From contig ML677358.1 in assembly GCA_007922305.1 (NCBI GenBank), positions 10,805,343 through 10,869,342 of the forward strand: 64,000 nucleotides of DNA, written 5' to 3'. The number at the start of each line of letters is the position of its first letter. Positions within the stretch are counted from its first letter, which is position 1. Both the position numbers and the translations under genes were made by a program. This DNA comes from Dermatemys mawii. Its lineage: Eukaryota > Chordata > Testudines > Dermatemydidae. This document shows positions 32,563 through 42,560 of the stretch, in pieces. The notes under the pieces are model-generated. The model saw nothing but the letters and a program-made list of their open reading frames with translations, did not search any database and was not told the DNA's origin.

Positions 32563-34467
32563 ATTGTTACAGAATTTGTGTCAGACTTCAGATGGTTATT
32601 AAGTACAGAAAGTCATGTCCTTTTTACAGTAGTACACCACTCTTTGATGTAAAATATAATCTCCTTTGCAGAGAAGCTGAAATTGTACTGCCACCATTAA
32701 GGAGGCCATAGTACATACACAAATACTAGACATATATTTTTTTTAGCGAGGTAAGTGTTAAAAACTTGCACAAGGAACATTTCCTATCATGCTTAACAGG
32801 AGTCATGGGCTGACATAAGAAAACTGAATTTATGGTCAAGAATGCTTCTAAATAATCTTTTGTTGTCCACTGTCTGTGGCCTTGCTGCCAACATTTTGGG
32901 TTTAGTAAAAGAATGTATGTCTGATCTTTCCCCCATACTTGTTAAAGTTGCATTAACACACCTGAGATGTTTATCATCTTTCGGGGCTGGTAAAAAAAAA
33001 AATGCAGACGTTCAGTCAACTGTTGTTGCTACCAAGTTATAACATTGTATGTGTGCCATATTCTTTTGATGACCCTCCTCTTGCCATTAGCCCTTTAAAA
33101 ATAGGATTCTGCTGTGAGTTTTCTTGTGTGATGGAACATTTTAATACAAATGAATTACAGTACAATGCAAAACACACTTTAAAAGGTCTTAATTGTGCCA
33201 ATGGAAATTCTTAGACCAGACTTGTTATTTGTGATCATTTAAAACAAATTATTATTGTTTAAAAGCCATTTATTGCCTAGTTTGATTATTTAATCTTCTA
33301 ACTCTTACATTTAGATGTGTTGAGCTAAATGCAGCTCCCACGTAAAGGCTCCACTTATACTTGAGCAAGTCCTCAGAGTTACACCAGTGTTAAACTGGTT
33401 TAAGTGAGATCAGAATTGCTCCTTCTGAAAAAAGTCAGACCTAGTTATATGGTAGTTTTATTCTTCTCTCTGACAAAAGAATAAAATGTTCACTATGAGA
33501 GAATAAAGGGATAATTGATTTGTCAATGGTAAAATTTCTTGTAAGCTAAGAAGGTTTGCAAACAGGTTACACACATGCACACATACACATGTGGTTGTGT
33601 CTGTATTTATCAGCTCACTGTGTGTGTGTGTGAGTATTAACCTGTTTGTAAACTCTTTCCAGTTGGCTTTAAAAGAAGTTACATATACACAACATTCTCA
33701 CTATACTCTATGTTAATGAACTGAAACATAGATACAACTTTTGCTCTTAGTGACACCAACTGAATCCCATTGGTTTCACTTGGATTGTGCCAGTGTCTTT
33801 GAGAGTAGAATCTGGCCTTATGTGCATGTGTCTATATACATACACCTGTATACCTACAGCTTCGACCTTGGTGAACCACTGTGTATGTGACACTCTTTGA
33901 CTATTAATTAGAATGACAATGCATACCAGTCACTCTGCAGTTCTTCCTCTGCAAAACTGGGATTACAGAAGAGAAGTATGCAGCTCTGTACTAAATCACG
34001 TTTTTGTACACATAAAGTCTCAAGTCAATTAGTAAGTTTAAACAGACATTTTCATGTAACTCTTATAACAGCACCTCACTGCTAATTAATTGTAGTTTAA
34101 ATTTGCCACCAGTGACCACCGCTGAGTAAATGCCACCGTCCTCCATCCATGCTTCTAATTTTTCCAGCAATATACCAAAAGCATGGGATGAAAATAATTG
34201 TTAGCATTAAAGTAACGACTCTTATAAAATTGTGATTCCTGCTTTTCAATTTGTTACTCATTTTTTTTGCACCAAAATGTGATTGATATCCTCCTCTCAC
34301 AATTAGTTTCCATGCCACAGTGGCCCCTAATGAGCCTTTTGGTTTGATGCTTTGGTTAATGCTGCTTTTTTTTGTTGTTGTTGTTGCTCAAGAAAGTTTA
34401 AACTAAGTTACCTAATTCTTAAGTGGTCCATTTAGCAGAACTGGGGCCTGAAAATCTGAACAACATA
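32563..34467. other. Intergenic, no recognised feature
   Basis: AT-rich, with a short CA/TG-rich patch at 33568-33632. No gene, RNA or repeat end was recognised. Confidence 0.6.
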
Positions 34468-34475
34468 CACTAGAA

Positions 34476-34827
34476 TAGTGATACTCAGACTGTGACTCTG
34501 GAGCTGCAAGTGACTCTTTAATGTGTCTCCTCTTAGCAGCACATGATATTAAAACACTGTGTGATTTAATTGTTAACCCATCTAAGTTATTTACCAGTCA
34601 GGATGTTTTACCATGTTATTAACCAGTTAAGTTATGAACTTCTACTAAGTTAATAACTTGTTTGCTGTGAGAGTAATATAATATAAACTAAGTATTTCCG
34701 CTGCCATGCTGTTTAAATATGGCTAGTACTATAGTAAATGAAACAATGAATTCACACTACAGTGGATCTTTGGGGTAATGATGAACACTAATTTGGCACT
34801 TGAACCACTGAGGTCTGAGTATCACTG
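34476..34827. mobile_element. hAT-type MITE
   Basis: The left end tagtgatactcagac and the right end gtctgagtatcactg are exact inverted copies over 14 bp. The flanking octamers cactagaa (34468-34475) and tcctagaa (34828-34835) agree at six of eight sites. The AT-rich interior has no frame. Confidence 0.75.
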
Positions 34828-34835
34828 TCCTAGAA

Positions 34836-35477
34836 CATCAAGAATGCGGTTAACAGAATCGCAGAAGAGATGCTAAATAAAACTAGAAGCATGTTTGGCT
34901 TATGGTCTTTATCAGAAATATCTCCCATTATGTTGCCACATGTTTCTAGTAACAATAAAGCAAAATGGATCTGTAAAGTAAATTGATTTCCTCATTGTGG
35001 CCCTCAAGTAAATACATTAACATTTCTACATTTCATGTCATGATTTCCCAAATACAGGCTACAGCTCCACCAGATGTACAAATTAGAGATTATTGTCAAG
35101 GCAAATGCCATTGTACCTTGATTGAATGGGTCAGTGATGAAATTTGCATACATATAGACTTAAACAGAGGTTTCTACTATCTGCAATGCATTTCTTTTGT
35201 ATGTATCTCTGTACATAAATTAAACATAATAATGCTTTATCTTTTTAATTCATAAAAGGACTTTTTATTTACATCTACTCTAATATACATACAGTAATTT
35301 TTTTTCCCTGCAGGGATTTTGTTCTCTTAATACTGAGACTCCAAAGATTATTTAAAAGGGGATTGGATCCACCTAACAGCGTAAGGAAATAACATTTTAT
35401 TGCACAGGTTTTCTGGCTCATGCTCGTACTATATATCAAAGCAAAACTCTATTAAACAAGGCTTCCCCTTTCTGGTT
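34836..35477 (-). other. SMIM32: Probable SMIM32 3' UTR and flank
   Basis: Immediately 3' of the SMIM32 stop on the minus strand. TTTATT on the plus strand at 35396-35401 and 35264-35269 gives AATAAA on the minus strand, 77-82 and 209-214 nt past the stop, both possible poly(A) signals. A 90-residue plus-strand frame at 34983-35255 has no family resemblance and I treat it as chance. Confidence 0.4.
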
Positions 35478-35798
35478 TTAGACAGCTTGCGTCCTCCATG
35501 TACTCCTTGCTTCTCTGAGTGATCTGTCATAAGGCAGAGTAGCAAAAAAAGAATTTTTCAACTGACAGTTAATAAAGAGCACAATTATTATCACAGTCAA
35601 GAGCAGGAAGAAAAACAGAACAACATAAGTCACCAGATCTGGCTTATTTATTTCCCCTTCTTTTAACACCCTGGCTGTTGACATATAAAAAGCAGAGGAG
35701 CTTACTGGTCTCTGTGTGCTGTTCAGGTAGGGTGTATTGGTCTGAATGATTAGGTGAGCTTCAGTGGCACTGGTTGAATTTAACAATTCACTATACAT
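35478..35798 (-). CDS. SMIM32: SMIM32, small integral membrane protein 32
   Basis: 106 aa from ATG at 35796-35798 to the stop at 35478-35480. A hydrophobic helix covers about residues 55-78, preceded by NKPD and followed by a conserved tail with CQL, LPYDRSL and a C-terminal WRTQAV. Two N-glycosylation sequons (N7, N26) sit before the helix, consistent with an outside N-terminus and inside tail (inference). The KPD-x-x-TY...LPxDRSLRxAR pattern and position beside SMAD5 agree with SMIM32 as I remember it (about 103 aa in human). The function of the family is unknown. The frame stays open upstream to 35909, adding 37 residues. I chose the inner Met because the mammalian protein also begins MY and the lengths then agree. 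A single coding exon. Confidence 0.85.
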   Translation of the reverse strand: MYSELLNSTSATEAHLIIQTNTPYLNSTQRPVSSSAFYMSTARVLKEGEINKPDLVTYVVLFFFLLLTVIIIVLFINCQLKNSFFATLPYDRSLREARSTWRTQAV

Positions 35799-36879
35799 GT
35801 TCTTGCTTAATTTTTCTTCCCCCGTAGGTGTATCAGAAGAGAGCGAGCGTGTCAGTCTTTGGTGTAGAAAAGGAATGTTCCCATTTGTAACAGGCTGAAA
35901 TCCAGCCACATACTGTATACACGTAAATGCAGCAATTCAGTTCACTTACATGGCTCAGTGAGTTTGCTTCTTTCAGTCTCCCGGGATCACATTTACCTCA
36001 TTAATCCTCAAATAGTAATCAGAAAAAAGTGATTATAATATATATTTTATATATATATAATACCTCTTGTTTGGGCTCTTGCTCTCTCAGATAAAACCAG
36101 GGCTCATGCCAAATGGACCAAGTCTTCTGTGTGAACTGAACTGGTGATCTAGGATGAGTTGACAGGATCGTCTTAATTTCCCTGGGAGTGGAATGTGGCA
36201 ACCTCCCGTGAATAGAAAAAAGACTCTCCTCTTTAACAAAACCCCACACTGTAAGCCAAACAGAGAGGAAGAAATGCTTTGTAGAGCAGCACTGGCTTGT
36301 TTTGAAGGGAAGGCACAACAGATTTCCAGGTGATTATCTGAAGAGCGATGCACACAAATCCAGTGTTAAATAAGATCCACGTCCACCAAAAGCAGCAGCT
36401 TCCTCTTTGACATCTAACTGAATTCCCAGTTGCAATATCCTCCTTCAGGGGACTCCTCACGGCTGGAATGCTCGTTCTGTGTAGCATTAGTTGACTTTCT
36501 TGGTCTGTTAACTGTACACTGTGCAGCTGGCACTGAGAAGCTTTTGCTTTCTGGATCAGCTTTTTCAGTTGCCTTAAAGCAGAAAATAAATCTGACCGAA
36601 GCCTCCTTTGTTTAAAGTTCTTAGTTCTTTCAAAGCCTCTTCCTCACCCCTGGTCCAGTTAAGCTGTTAGCTGGAACGGGGATCTGGGCATAAATATGTG
36701 AAATGTGACTTTTCCCTTGAAACAGATGCTCCACCACGTCACTTGCTAGTATGCGAAGGGAAGAATTACATTGTGATATCTTGCAGTGACTTGATGCTAA
36801 AACAGAGGAGATCTCATGATAGATCCTCATGAGATAAGGGGGGGGGTGTGGGCAACAAAACAAAAGTAAATTGCATCAG

Positions 36880-36917
<38 letters not shown>

Positions 36918-37394
36918 GGATTTTTATTATTATAATGGGTCTCTCTAGGGTAAATAAGAAAATGTCTTTTTTTTCCCCTACATGGTACCCAGCACCCTCT
37001 ACAGCCTGACAATTAACATGTTAATTCATGTCATCAAATTGCTTATATACTGACATTAGCTGTTGTCTAGCTGCCAGCTCTCCTTAGCAAGCCCTCACTT
37101 CAATACATCAGATAAACATGGTTAATACTTTACTGTATCCATCAGAATTCAAAAATGGGTGAGGGGGAGGGGCGGCGGCCAAGGGGGAAGAGGGAATGTT
37201 TGTTAGCTTGAGAGAGGAAATGATGAACCCCCACGACACAGATACAACTTATGAAGAGTATCACATCCCAGTTCTGGACAGTTAAACATTTTAATTAACA
37301 TAATACAATAATTCTGCCTTCAAAGACAGGAAATGTAAAAGGAGGAATCTTATGTAGTGATATTTTTTAAAAGTTTCTGTTCAGGAAAAGAGAT
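35799..37394 (-). other. SMIM32 upstream flank
   Basis: It probably contains the SMIM32 5' UTR and promoter, but neither can be fixed. Minus-strand ATG|GTAAGT-like sequence near 35953 (plus strand cttacat) could be a splice donor. A GC-box-like stretch (ggggaggggcggcggcc) lies at about 37166-37182. Overlapping minus-strand frames at 36019-36487 have no domain. Confidence 0.35.
36882..36912. repeat. (TC)n microsatellite
   Basis: An uninterrupted tc run of about 31 bp upstream of SMIM32. A minus-strand frame reading as Arg-Glu repeats over it is an artefact. Confidence 0.97.
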
Positions 37395-37600
37395 TGGTTT
37401 AGGCTCTGGTATTCATTGAGGTACTTAAGCACATGCTGAACTTTAAGCACCTGGGTAAGCCCATCCACTTCAATGGGACGTCTTTTGTACTAAAATTAGG
37501 CACATGCGTAAGACTCTTTGTACACATACCCCCTCTCTCTGGCCCTGACTCAGCAGTCTGTCTCTTTTCAGTAAAGCACTTAAGCGTGTGCTTATCTGCT
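37395..37600. repeat. Palindromic ancient repeat (CTTAAGCA-type)
   Basis: gtacttaagcacatgctgaa, cttcaatggg and later agtaaagcacttaagcgtgt form opposed arms. It is related to the copy at 32440-32562. Confidence 0.5.
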
Positions 37601-38074
37601 AGCCTGTGTTGAAGGCCCATTATCTTCCCTGGGACCAGCACTTCCAGTGCTGCTGGAGGACGTAGGAACATTAGTCTTTATTCATCCATTCAGGGATAAA
37701 TCGTCTCCTTTTCTACATGGCCTGTTTTGAAAAAGTGCTGAATTTCTTTCTCTCTTGTGTTTGCTGCCTAGGATCCGTAGATGGGTTAGCCAGAGGGCCA
37801 GGGCATGGGATGAACTGCTTCCCTCCAGCCACGCCAATACCCAGGTCCATATCCCTCCTTTTGCCATGTCACGGCTGTGGCAGGGTCCCCCTCCCCACCA
37901 CTCATGGCGCTGTAATGTGCCGCTGCAGCAGGAGACCAATGGTGGCTGTGGTGGAGATGGTAAGGTAGCTTATCTACTGATTCCAGGGAGACTTTTCTGC
38001 TCTTTTCCCCATCATCCCTCTTCTCTGGTCTCTTCCATGTCTCTGGTGTCATGGAAATGCGTCTCCACTCTCCC
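37601..38074. other. Intergenic, no recognised feature
   Basis: Open on several frames on both strands (for example 37755-38195 plus, 37786-38127 minus), but neither frame has a domain and they overlap each other. The gc-rich patches suggest an unrecognised repeat. Confidence 0.4.
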
Positions 38075-38375
38075 ACAGTGGGGCTGGCACAATTTGTGCC
38101 GGGGGGTGCTGAGAGCCATTGAACCAAACTGTAAATCCTGTTCAGCGGTGTCCAATATATTCGCCACGAGCCACATGTGGCTAAAAGGCTATTGAATTGT
38201 GGCTAATGCATGTGGGTTTTTTTAAAAAATAATGTGGCTAATAAGAACAATTCAAACCCATGAATGTGGCTAGCAGTATGACTAGAATCGAATTTCTATT
38301 GGACAACGTATATCAAGGAAATCACTTCAAGGGGGTGCTGCAGCATCCCTGCACTCCTAGTTTCAGCACCTGTGC
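38075..38375. mobile_element. Repeat split by a small hAT-like MITE
   Basis: The outer blocks ggtgctgagagccattgaac and cacttcaagggggtgctgca, ccctgcactcctag, ttcagcacctgtg belong to one turtle repeat as I recall it. Between them, 38143-38309 starts cagcggtgtccaatat and ends tattggacaacg, an inverted-terminus insertion. No clear target duplication. Confidence 0.5.
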
Positions 38376-39725
38376 TCTGCCAAGTAAACAACACTGTATG
38401 GAAATGCATCTGCTCTGCTTGGAATTGAGGGACTCTGTCCTAGCTGCTCCCTTCCTCCCATCTAGCGCTGTAGGAGCTGAACTGGACCCTGCCCAGCTGC
38501 CTCTCGCTCTTTTTTTTTAAAGGGGAAAAAAAATGGAGCTGGAGAAATGAGAGACGCGTCCGGGGCACCGAGTTGCACAACTGAAAGGGAGAAAGTTTTA
38601 ATGCTGCATCCAGTTGGAAAAAGGCTGAGTTATAAATAGCGCCTTTAAGAATGTTACTGAGCCTGTAAAAAAACAGACAAATGAAAAAATAAATAACAGC
38701 ACAATGCACGCGTGTAAAAATCATACTAGTGGGAAATAAAAGTAATGGATGCTTATTCCACTGTAAAACAATGTGTTTTCATGGCTGTTTCGCTGTGTTC
38801 TGCTTATTACTCCGGGGCACACTGCGGTGGGCGAGGACAGTGAGGCATTGCAGGGACTCGACTGCTGTCTGTCTTTTGCACACAGCTCAACAGATGCCTG
38901 AACATTGTGGGCCTGCTCTGAGAAGATCAGTTGCACTCCTGCCCCCAGCAAACACAGCGCTGGCTCTCTATGCTGTCTGGCGGACACAGACCAGGGTGCT
39001 TGGCAAGCCAAAGCAGTGGTGTGAGCCATTGTAAGCCCTTTGTGTGCGGGCCTCAAAGGATGTCATAGCCTGGCTGGGGGTGTGATTCATGTAAACAAGC
39101 TTTGTGTCTTGAGAATGGAGTGAGGGAACCAACTCCCTCCCCCAGCCACTGTCTGCAGGTGTTCTGGCATGCACGGATACGCAGCCAGCCAACATGGCTC
39201 CTTTTGCTTCTACAAAGAGGTATCTTATGCTCTTGGAAGATTTCTTTGCCCTACAGCCATAACAATTCAGCTACAGCGTTAGGAATTTGCATTCAGGGCT
39301 GTTGTTAATTGTGGTCCAGCCATCCAACAGCTGGCATTGGAATGACATCATCAGCATGGTTTACAAATACCTTGCGTACACTGAATAAGCTCTTGCTGCT
39401 GCCTTTTTGGCTGAAATATGATCTAGGAGTTAATAAGCAGCCTGGGAGTAAGTCAGTCATGGTTTGGGGCTAAAGCCAGTGAATTGAGGCTTAATTTCCA
39501 GAAGACTAATTTGCCAGAGACAATTCCTTAATTACAAAATTAAGAGCTGATCTGTTTCCTTTATTATCCTTAAGAAGGGGCTGGTTCAAAGTCAAAATCA
39601 AGCTGTCATTTCTTCCTCATTCGCTCAGCTCATTTGGTAACGTTTTTGAATTCTTGACAACATAAGTAGGATTCTAAAATGCCTGGGAAAGGTGCACAGA
39701 GGGCATGTGTATGGCCCCTAACACT
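38376..39725. other. Intergenic, no recognised feature
   Basis: Open frames at 38721-39056 and 38729-39034 lie opposite each other and show no family resemblance. Nothing else recognised. Confidence 0.55.
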
Positions 39726-39830
39726 ATTGGTGGGTTGTCTTGTTATGCTTAGCCTGTTTCATCGTTAAAACTCAAAGTACTTTACGAAGCTGGCAAAGTA
39801 TTATTATCCTCATTTTAACAGCTGGGGGGC
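39726..39830. repeat. MIR-like remnant, interrupted
   Basis: ctcaaagtactttacgaagc, tattattatcctcattttaa and cagctgggg follow the MIR core. The match seems to resume after 40190 (ggggcaacagcaaaccagag), so a hAT copy was inserted into it. Confidence 0.5.
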
Positions 39831-40190
39831 CATAGGCGCTGACTTCCCCTCTACTCCATGGGAGCTTGATCCTCTCCCGCCCCTGTACCACCCTTGCCCT
39901 GCCCCAATTCCATCACCTTCCCCCAAATCCCCATCCCTGCCCCATCTCTTAACTACCTCCTCCCCTGAGTGCACCATGTCCCCACTCCTCCTGCTCCCTC
40001 CTGGAAAGTCCTAAGCACCGCCAAACAGATGTTAGGCAGTGGCGGGAAGTGCTGGGACCGGGAGGAGCAGGGATGCCACGCTCATCGGGAGGATGAGGAC
40101 GCAAGGAGGGCAGGGGAGCTTGGCTGGCGGTGGGTGCAGCGCACCTGCTAATTTTTCCCCATGAGTGCAACACCCATGGAGTCGGCACTA
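39831..40190. mobile_element. hAT-like MITE (ATAGGCGCC-type), second copy
   Basis: It starts cataggcgctgacttccc and ends acccatggagtcggcacta. The flanks tggggggc and tggggcaa agree at five of eight sites, consistent with a worn 8-bp duplication of MIR sequence. The interior is C-rich, like the copy at 46119-46369. Confidence 0.6.
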
Positions 40191-40629
40191 TGGGGCAACA
40201 GCAAACCAGAGAGATGCAGAGCTAGGGTATGACCTGAATCATGCCCCCACACAAAGCAGTAAGGACAAGTCGGATCATGCCTCCATTCCATGCTGTTGCC
40301 TGAGCTTCCCAGATCTTGAGTGTCTGTCTAGTTATTTTCACTCCCTCAAGAACGCCACCAACTCACTACACTCTGGCCTGAGCAGTGGACCTGGTACAGG
40401 GGCAGCATAGGCCAGCAGCAAATTACTACCCCCTGGAGCAAGGCCCAGATGGGAGGAATCCTGACTCAGGGATGTGGTGTCACTTTGACTGGTGCAGATT
40501 GCAACATTGCCTCTAAAGTCGCAGCATAGTCTGACTTCTGCTCCCTACACCCACTGGTGAACAAACACCTGTACAAGTAAGGCCCCTGAAATCAGTGGGG
40601 CTACTCATGTGAGTAACTATTCACTAGCA

Positions 40630-41458
40630 CAGGAGTGGGCAAACTTTTTGGCCTGAGGGCCACATCGGGGTTGCAAAACTGTATGGAGGGCCAAGCAGGG
40701 AAGGTTGTGCCTCCCCAAACAGCCTGGCCCTGCCCCCATCCAACCCGCACTCCCATTTCATGCCCCATCACTGCCTCCCTCAGAACCTACCACCCATCCA
40801 ACCCCCCTGCTCCTTGTCCCCCTGACTGCCCCCTCCAGAGACCCCCCTCCCCTAACCAACCCCCCCCCCCGCCCCAGGACCTCACCTTTTAGCTAAGCCT
40901 ACCTGCTCCTTGACCCCTGACCACCCTACTCCCGAGACACCCCCCCACCCTAACTGCCCCCCCCCCAGGATCCCACCTCCCTATCCAACCCCTCTGCTTC
41001 TTAACCCCTGACTGGCTCGACTCCTATCCACACATCCCTCCCCCACCTTCTGACAGGCCCTTCAGGACTCCCAGGTTTAGCTAACCGCCCCTGTTCCCCA
41101 TCCCCTGACCATTCCCCCCAGAACCGTTCCCCCCGTCCAACCACCGCCCTGCTCCTTGTTCCCTGACCGCTGCCCCCCGCCCCGATTCTCTGCCCCTTAT
41201 CCAACCCTCTGGCACTGGCCCCCTTATCATGCTGTTCAGTGCAGCATGTCTGACACCCGTGCCACTTGGCTGGAGCCAGACGCGCTGCCTCACAAGAGCG
41301 TGCAGCCCTACCCCCACCCCAGCTCAGCCCATGTGGCAGTGTGGCTGCGTCGGGGACAACAGGGGAGGGAATAGGGGCTAGCTTTCCTGGCTGGGAGCTC
41401 AGGGGCTGGGCAGGATGGTCCCATGGGCTGGATGTGGGCCATAGTTTGCCCACCTCTG
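40630..41458. mobile_element. hAT-type element, 829 bp, with perfect 8-bp TSD
   Basis: Identical octamers cactagca flank it (40622-40629, 41459-41466). The left end caggagtgggcaaacttttt and the right end atagtttgcccacctctg form an inverted repeat of about 17 bp. The interior is C-rich (ccccctgactgccccctcc style, repeated), so both strands have long open frames, such as minus 41001-41453; none resembles a transposase. Confidence 0.9.
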
Positions 41459-41466
41459 CACTAGCA

Positions 41467-42130
41467 GAAGTAATTGGTTCAAAATTTGACCCCTAAGATA
41501 CAATACAATATGTCACTGGCAGTTCTACGAAGAGAACTCAAGTCTTATGGCTTGTGGTCCAATGCACTAGTATTAATCAAACACTGAAATATTCATAGTT
41601 TTTATAATGGAAATCCGGGATCATTCCATTTATTATGGGGGTGCCTCACCAACAGTCTCCTACTCGCTTTACGGACTAACAAAGTAATAGTATTTGCTGT
41701 AACAATCACGAAGCCCTACTTCAAATAAATAGGATATAATACCGGTGAGTAATGGGTCATGTAGGGTACAGTCCCTTTGTGAACAGCTGGAGTCCTTCCC
41801 CAAGTCTTCACTGGTGAGTAGTACATGAGCCAATCGTTGTGTACATATCAAGATAAATATCATCTGAGTGAAATGAAGGAGGCAATAAACCATTAGCTTT
41901 CTCAGTAATATAACCATTTACAATGCGTGTTACAAGCCTTCTCTTAAGAGCAAACTGCAAGCCAGGGAAATTGTTTCTATTAGCACAGTAAAATGTATCA
42001 AATCATAGGTCGTAACCTAGCACAAGGTAAAAACTGTTATAATGATTCAAAATGTTATAAATGAAAGGAAATAATGAGTCTATATTTTTTTTAAAAAAAT
42101 CACTCTAAAGGAAAACACTTATTATCTCAT
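41467..42130. other. Intergenic, no recognised feature
   Basis: AT-rich, without a gene or repeat end that I recognise. Confidence 0.6.
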
Positions 42131-42560
42131 GTCATAGAAAAATCATAGAAGATTAGAGTTGGAAGAGACCTCAGGAGGTCATCTAGGCCAACCATCTGCT
42201 CAAAGCAGGACCAACCCCCAACTAAATCACCCCGGCCAGGGCTTTGTCATGCTGGGCCTTAAAAGTCTCTAAGGCTGGAGATACTACTACCACCCTAGGT
42301 AATCCATTCCAGTGCTTCACCACCCTCCAAGTGAAACAGTTTTTCCAAAGATCCAACCTAGCTCTCCCCCACTGCAACTTGAGACCATTGCTCCTTGTTC
42401 TGTCATCTGCTACTACTGAGAACAGCCAAGCACCATCCTCTTTGGACCCCCCTTTCAGGTAGTTGAAGGGTGCTATCAAATCCCCCCCTCACTAGTAGCT
42501 TCTGAAGACTAAATAAGCCCAGTTCCCTCAGCTTCTCCTGGTAAGTCATGTACCCTCAGC
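42131..42560 (-). mobile_element. CR1 LINE 3' fragment with ORF2 tail
   Basis: The plus strand begins tcatagaaaaatcatagaag, the inverted CR1 3' end with its octamer repeat, then ttggaagagacctcaggagg. On the minus strand, 42479-42222 codes for a stretch with RSNGLKLQWGRARLDL and KHWNGLPR, the C-terminal end of CR1 ORF2. The copy is 5' truncated at about 42560; most of ORF2 is missing. Confidence 0.85.

Noticed and set aside
34983..35255. 90-residue plus-strand frame beside SMIM32
   Set aside because: Antisense to the probable SMIM32 3' UTR; no homology or start context.
37755..38195. 146-residue plus-strand frame opposite a 113-residue minus-strand frame
   Set aside because: Mutual overlap, partial overlap with a known repeat at 38075, and no family pattern.
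41001..41453. 150-residue minus-strand frame
   Set aside because: It lies wholly inside the C-rich body of a hAT element with defined ends; Gly/Arg-rich low-complexity product with no domain.
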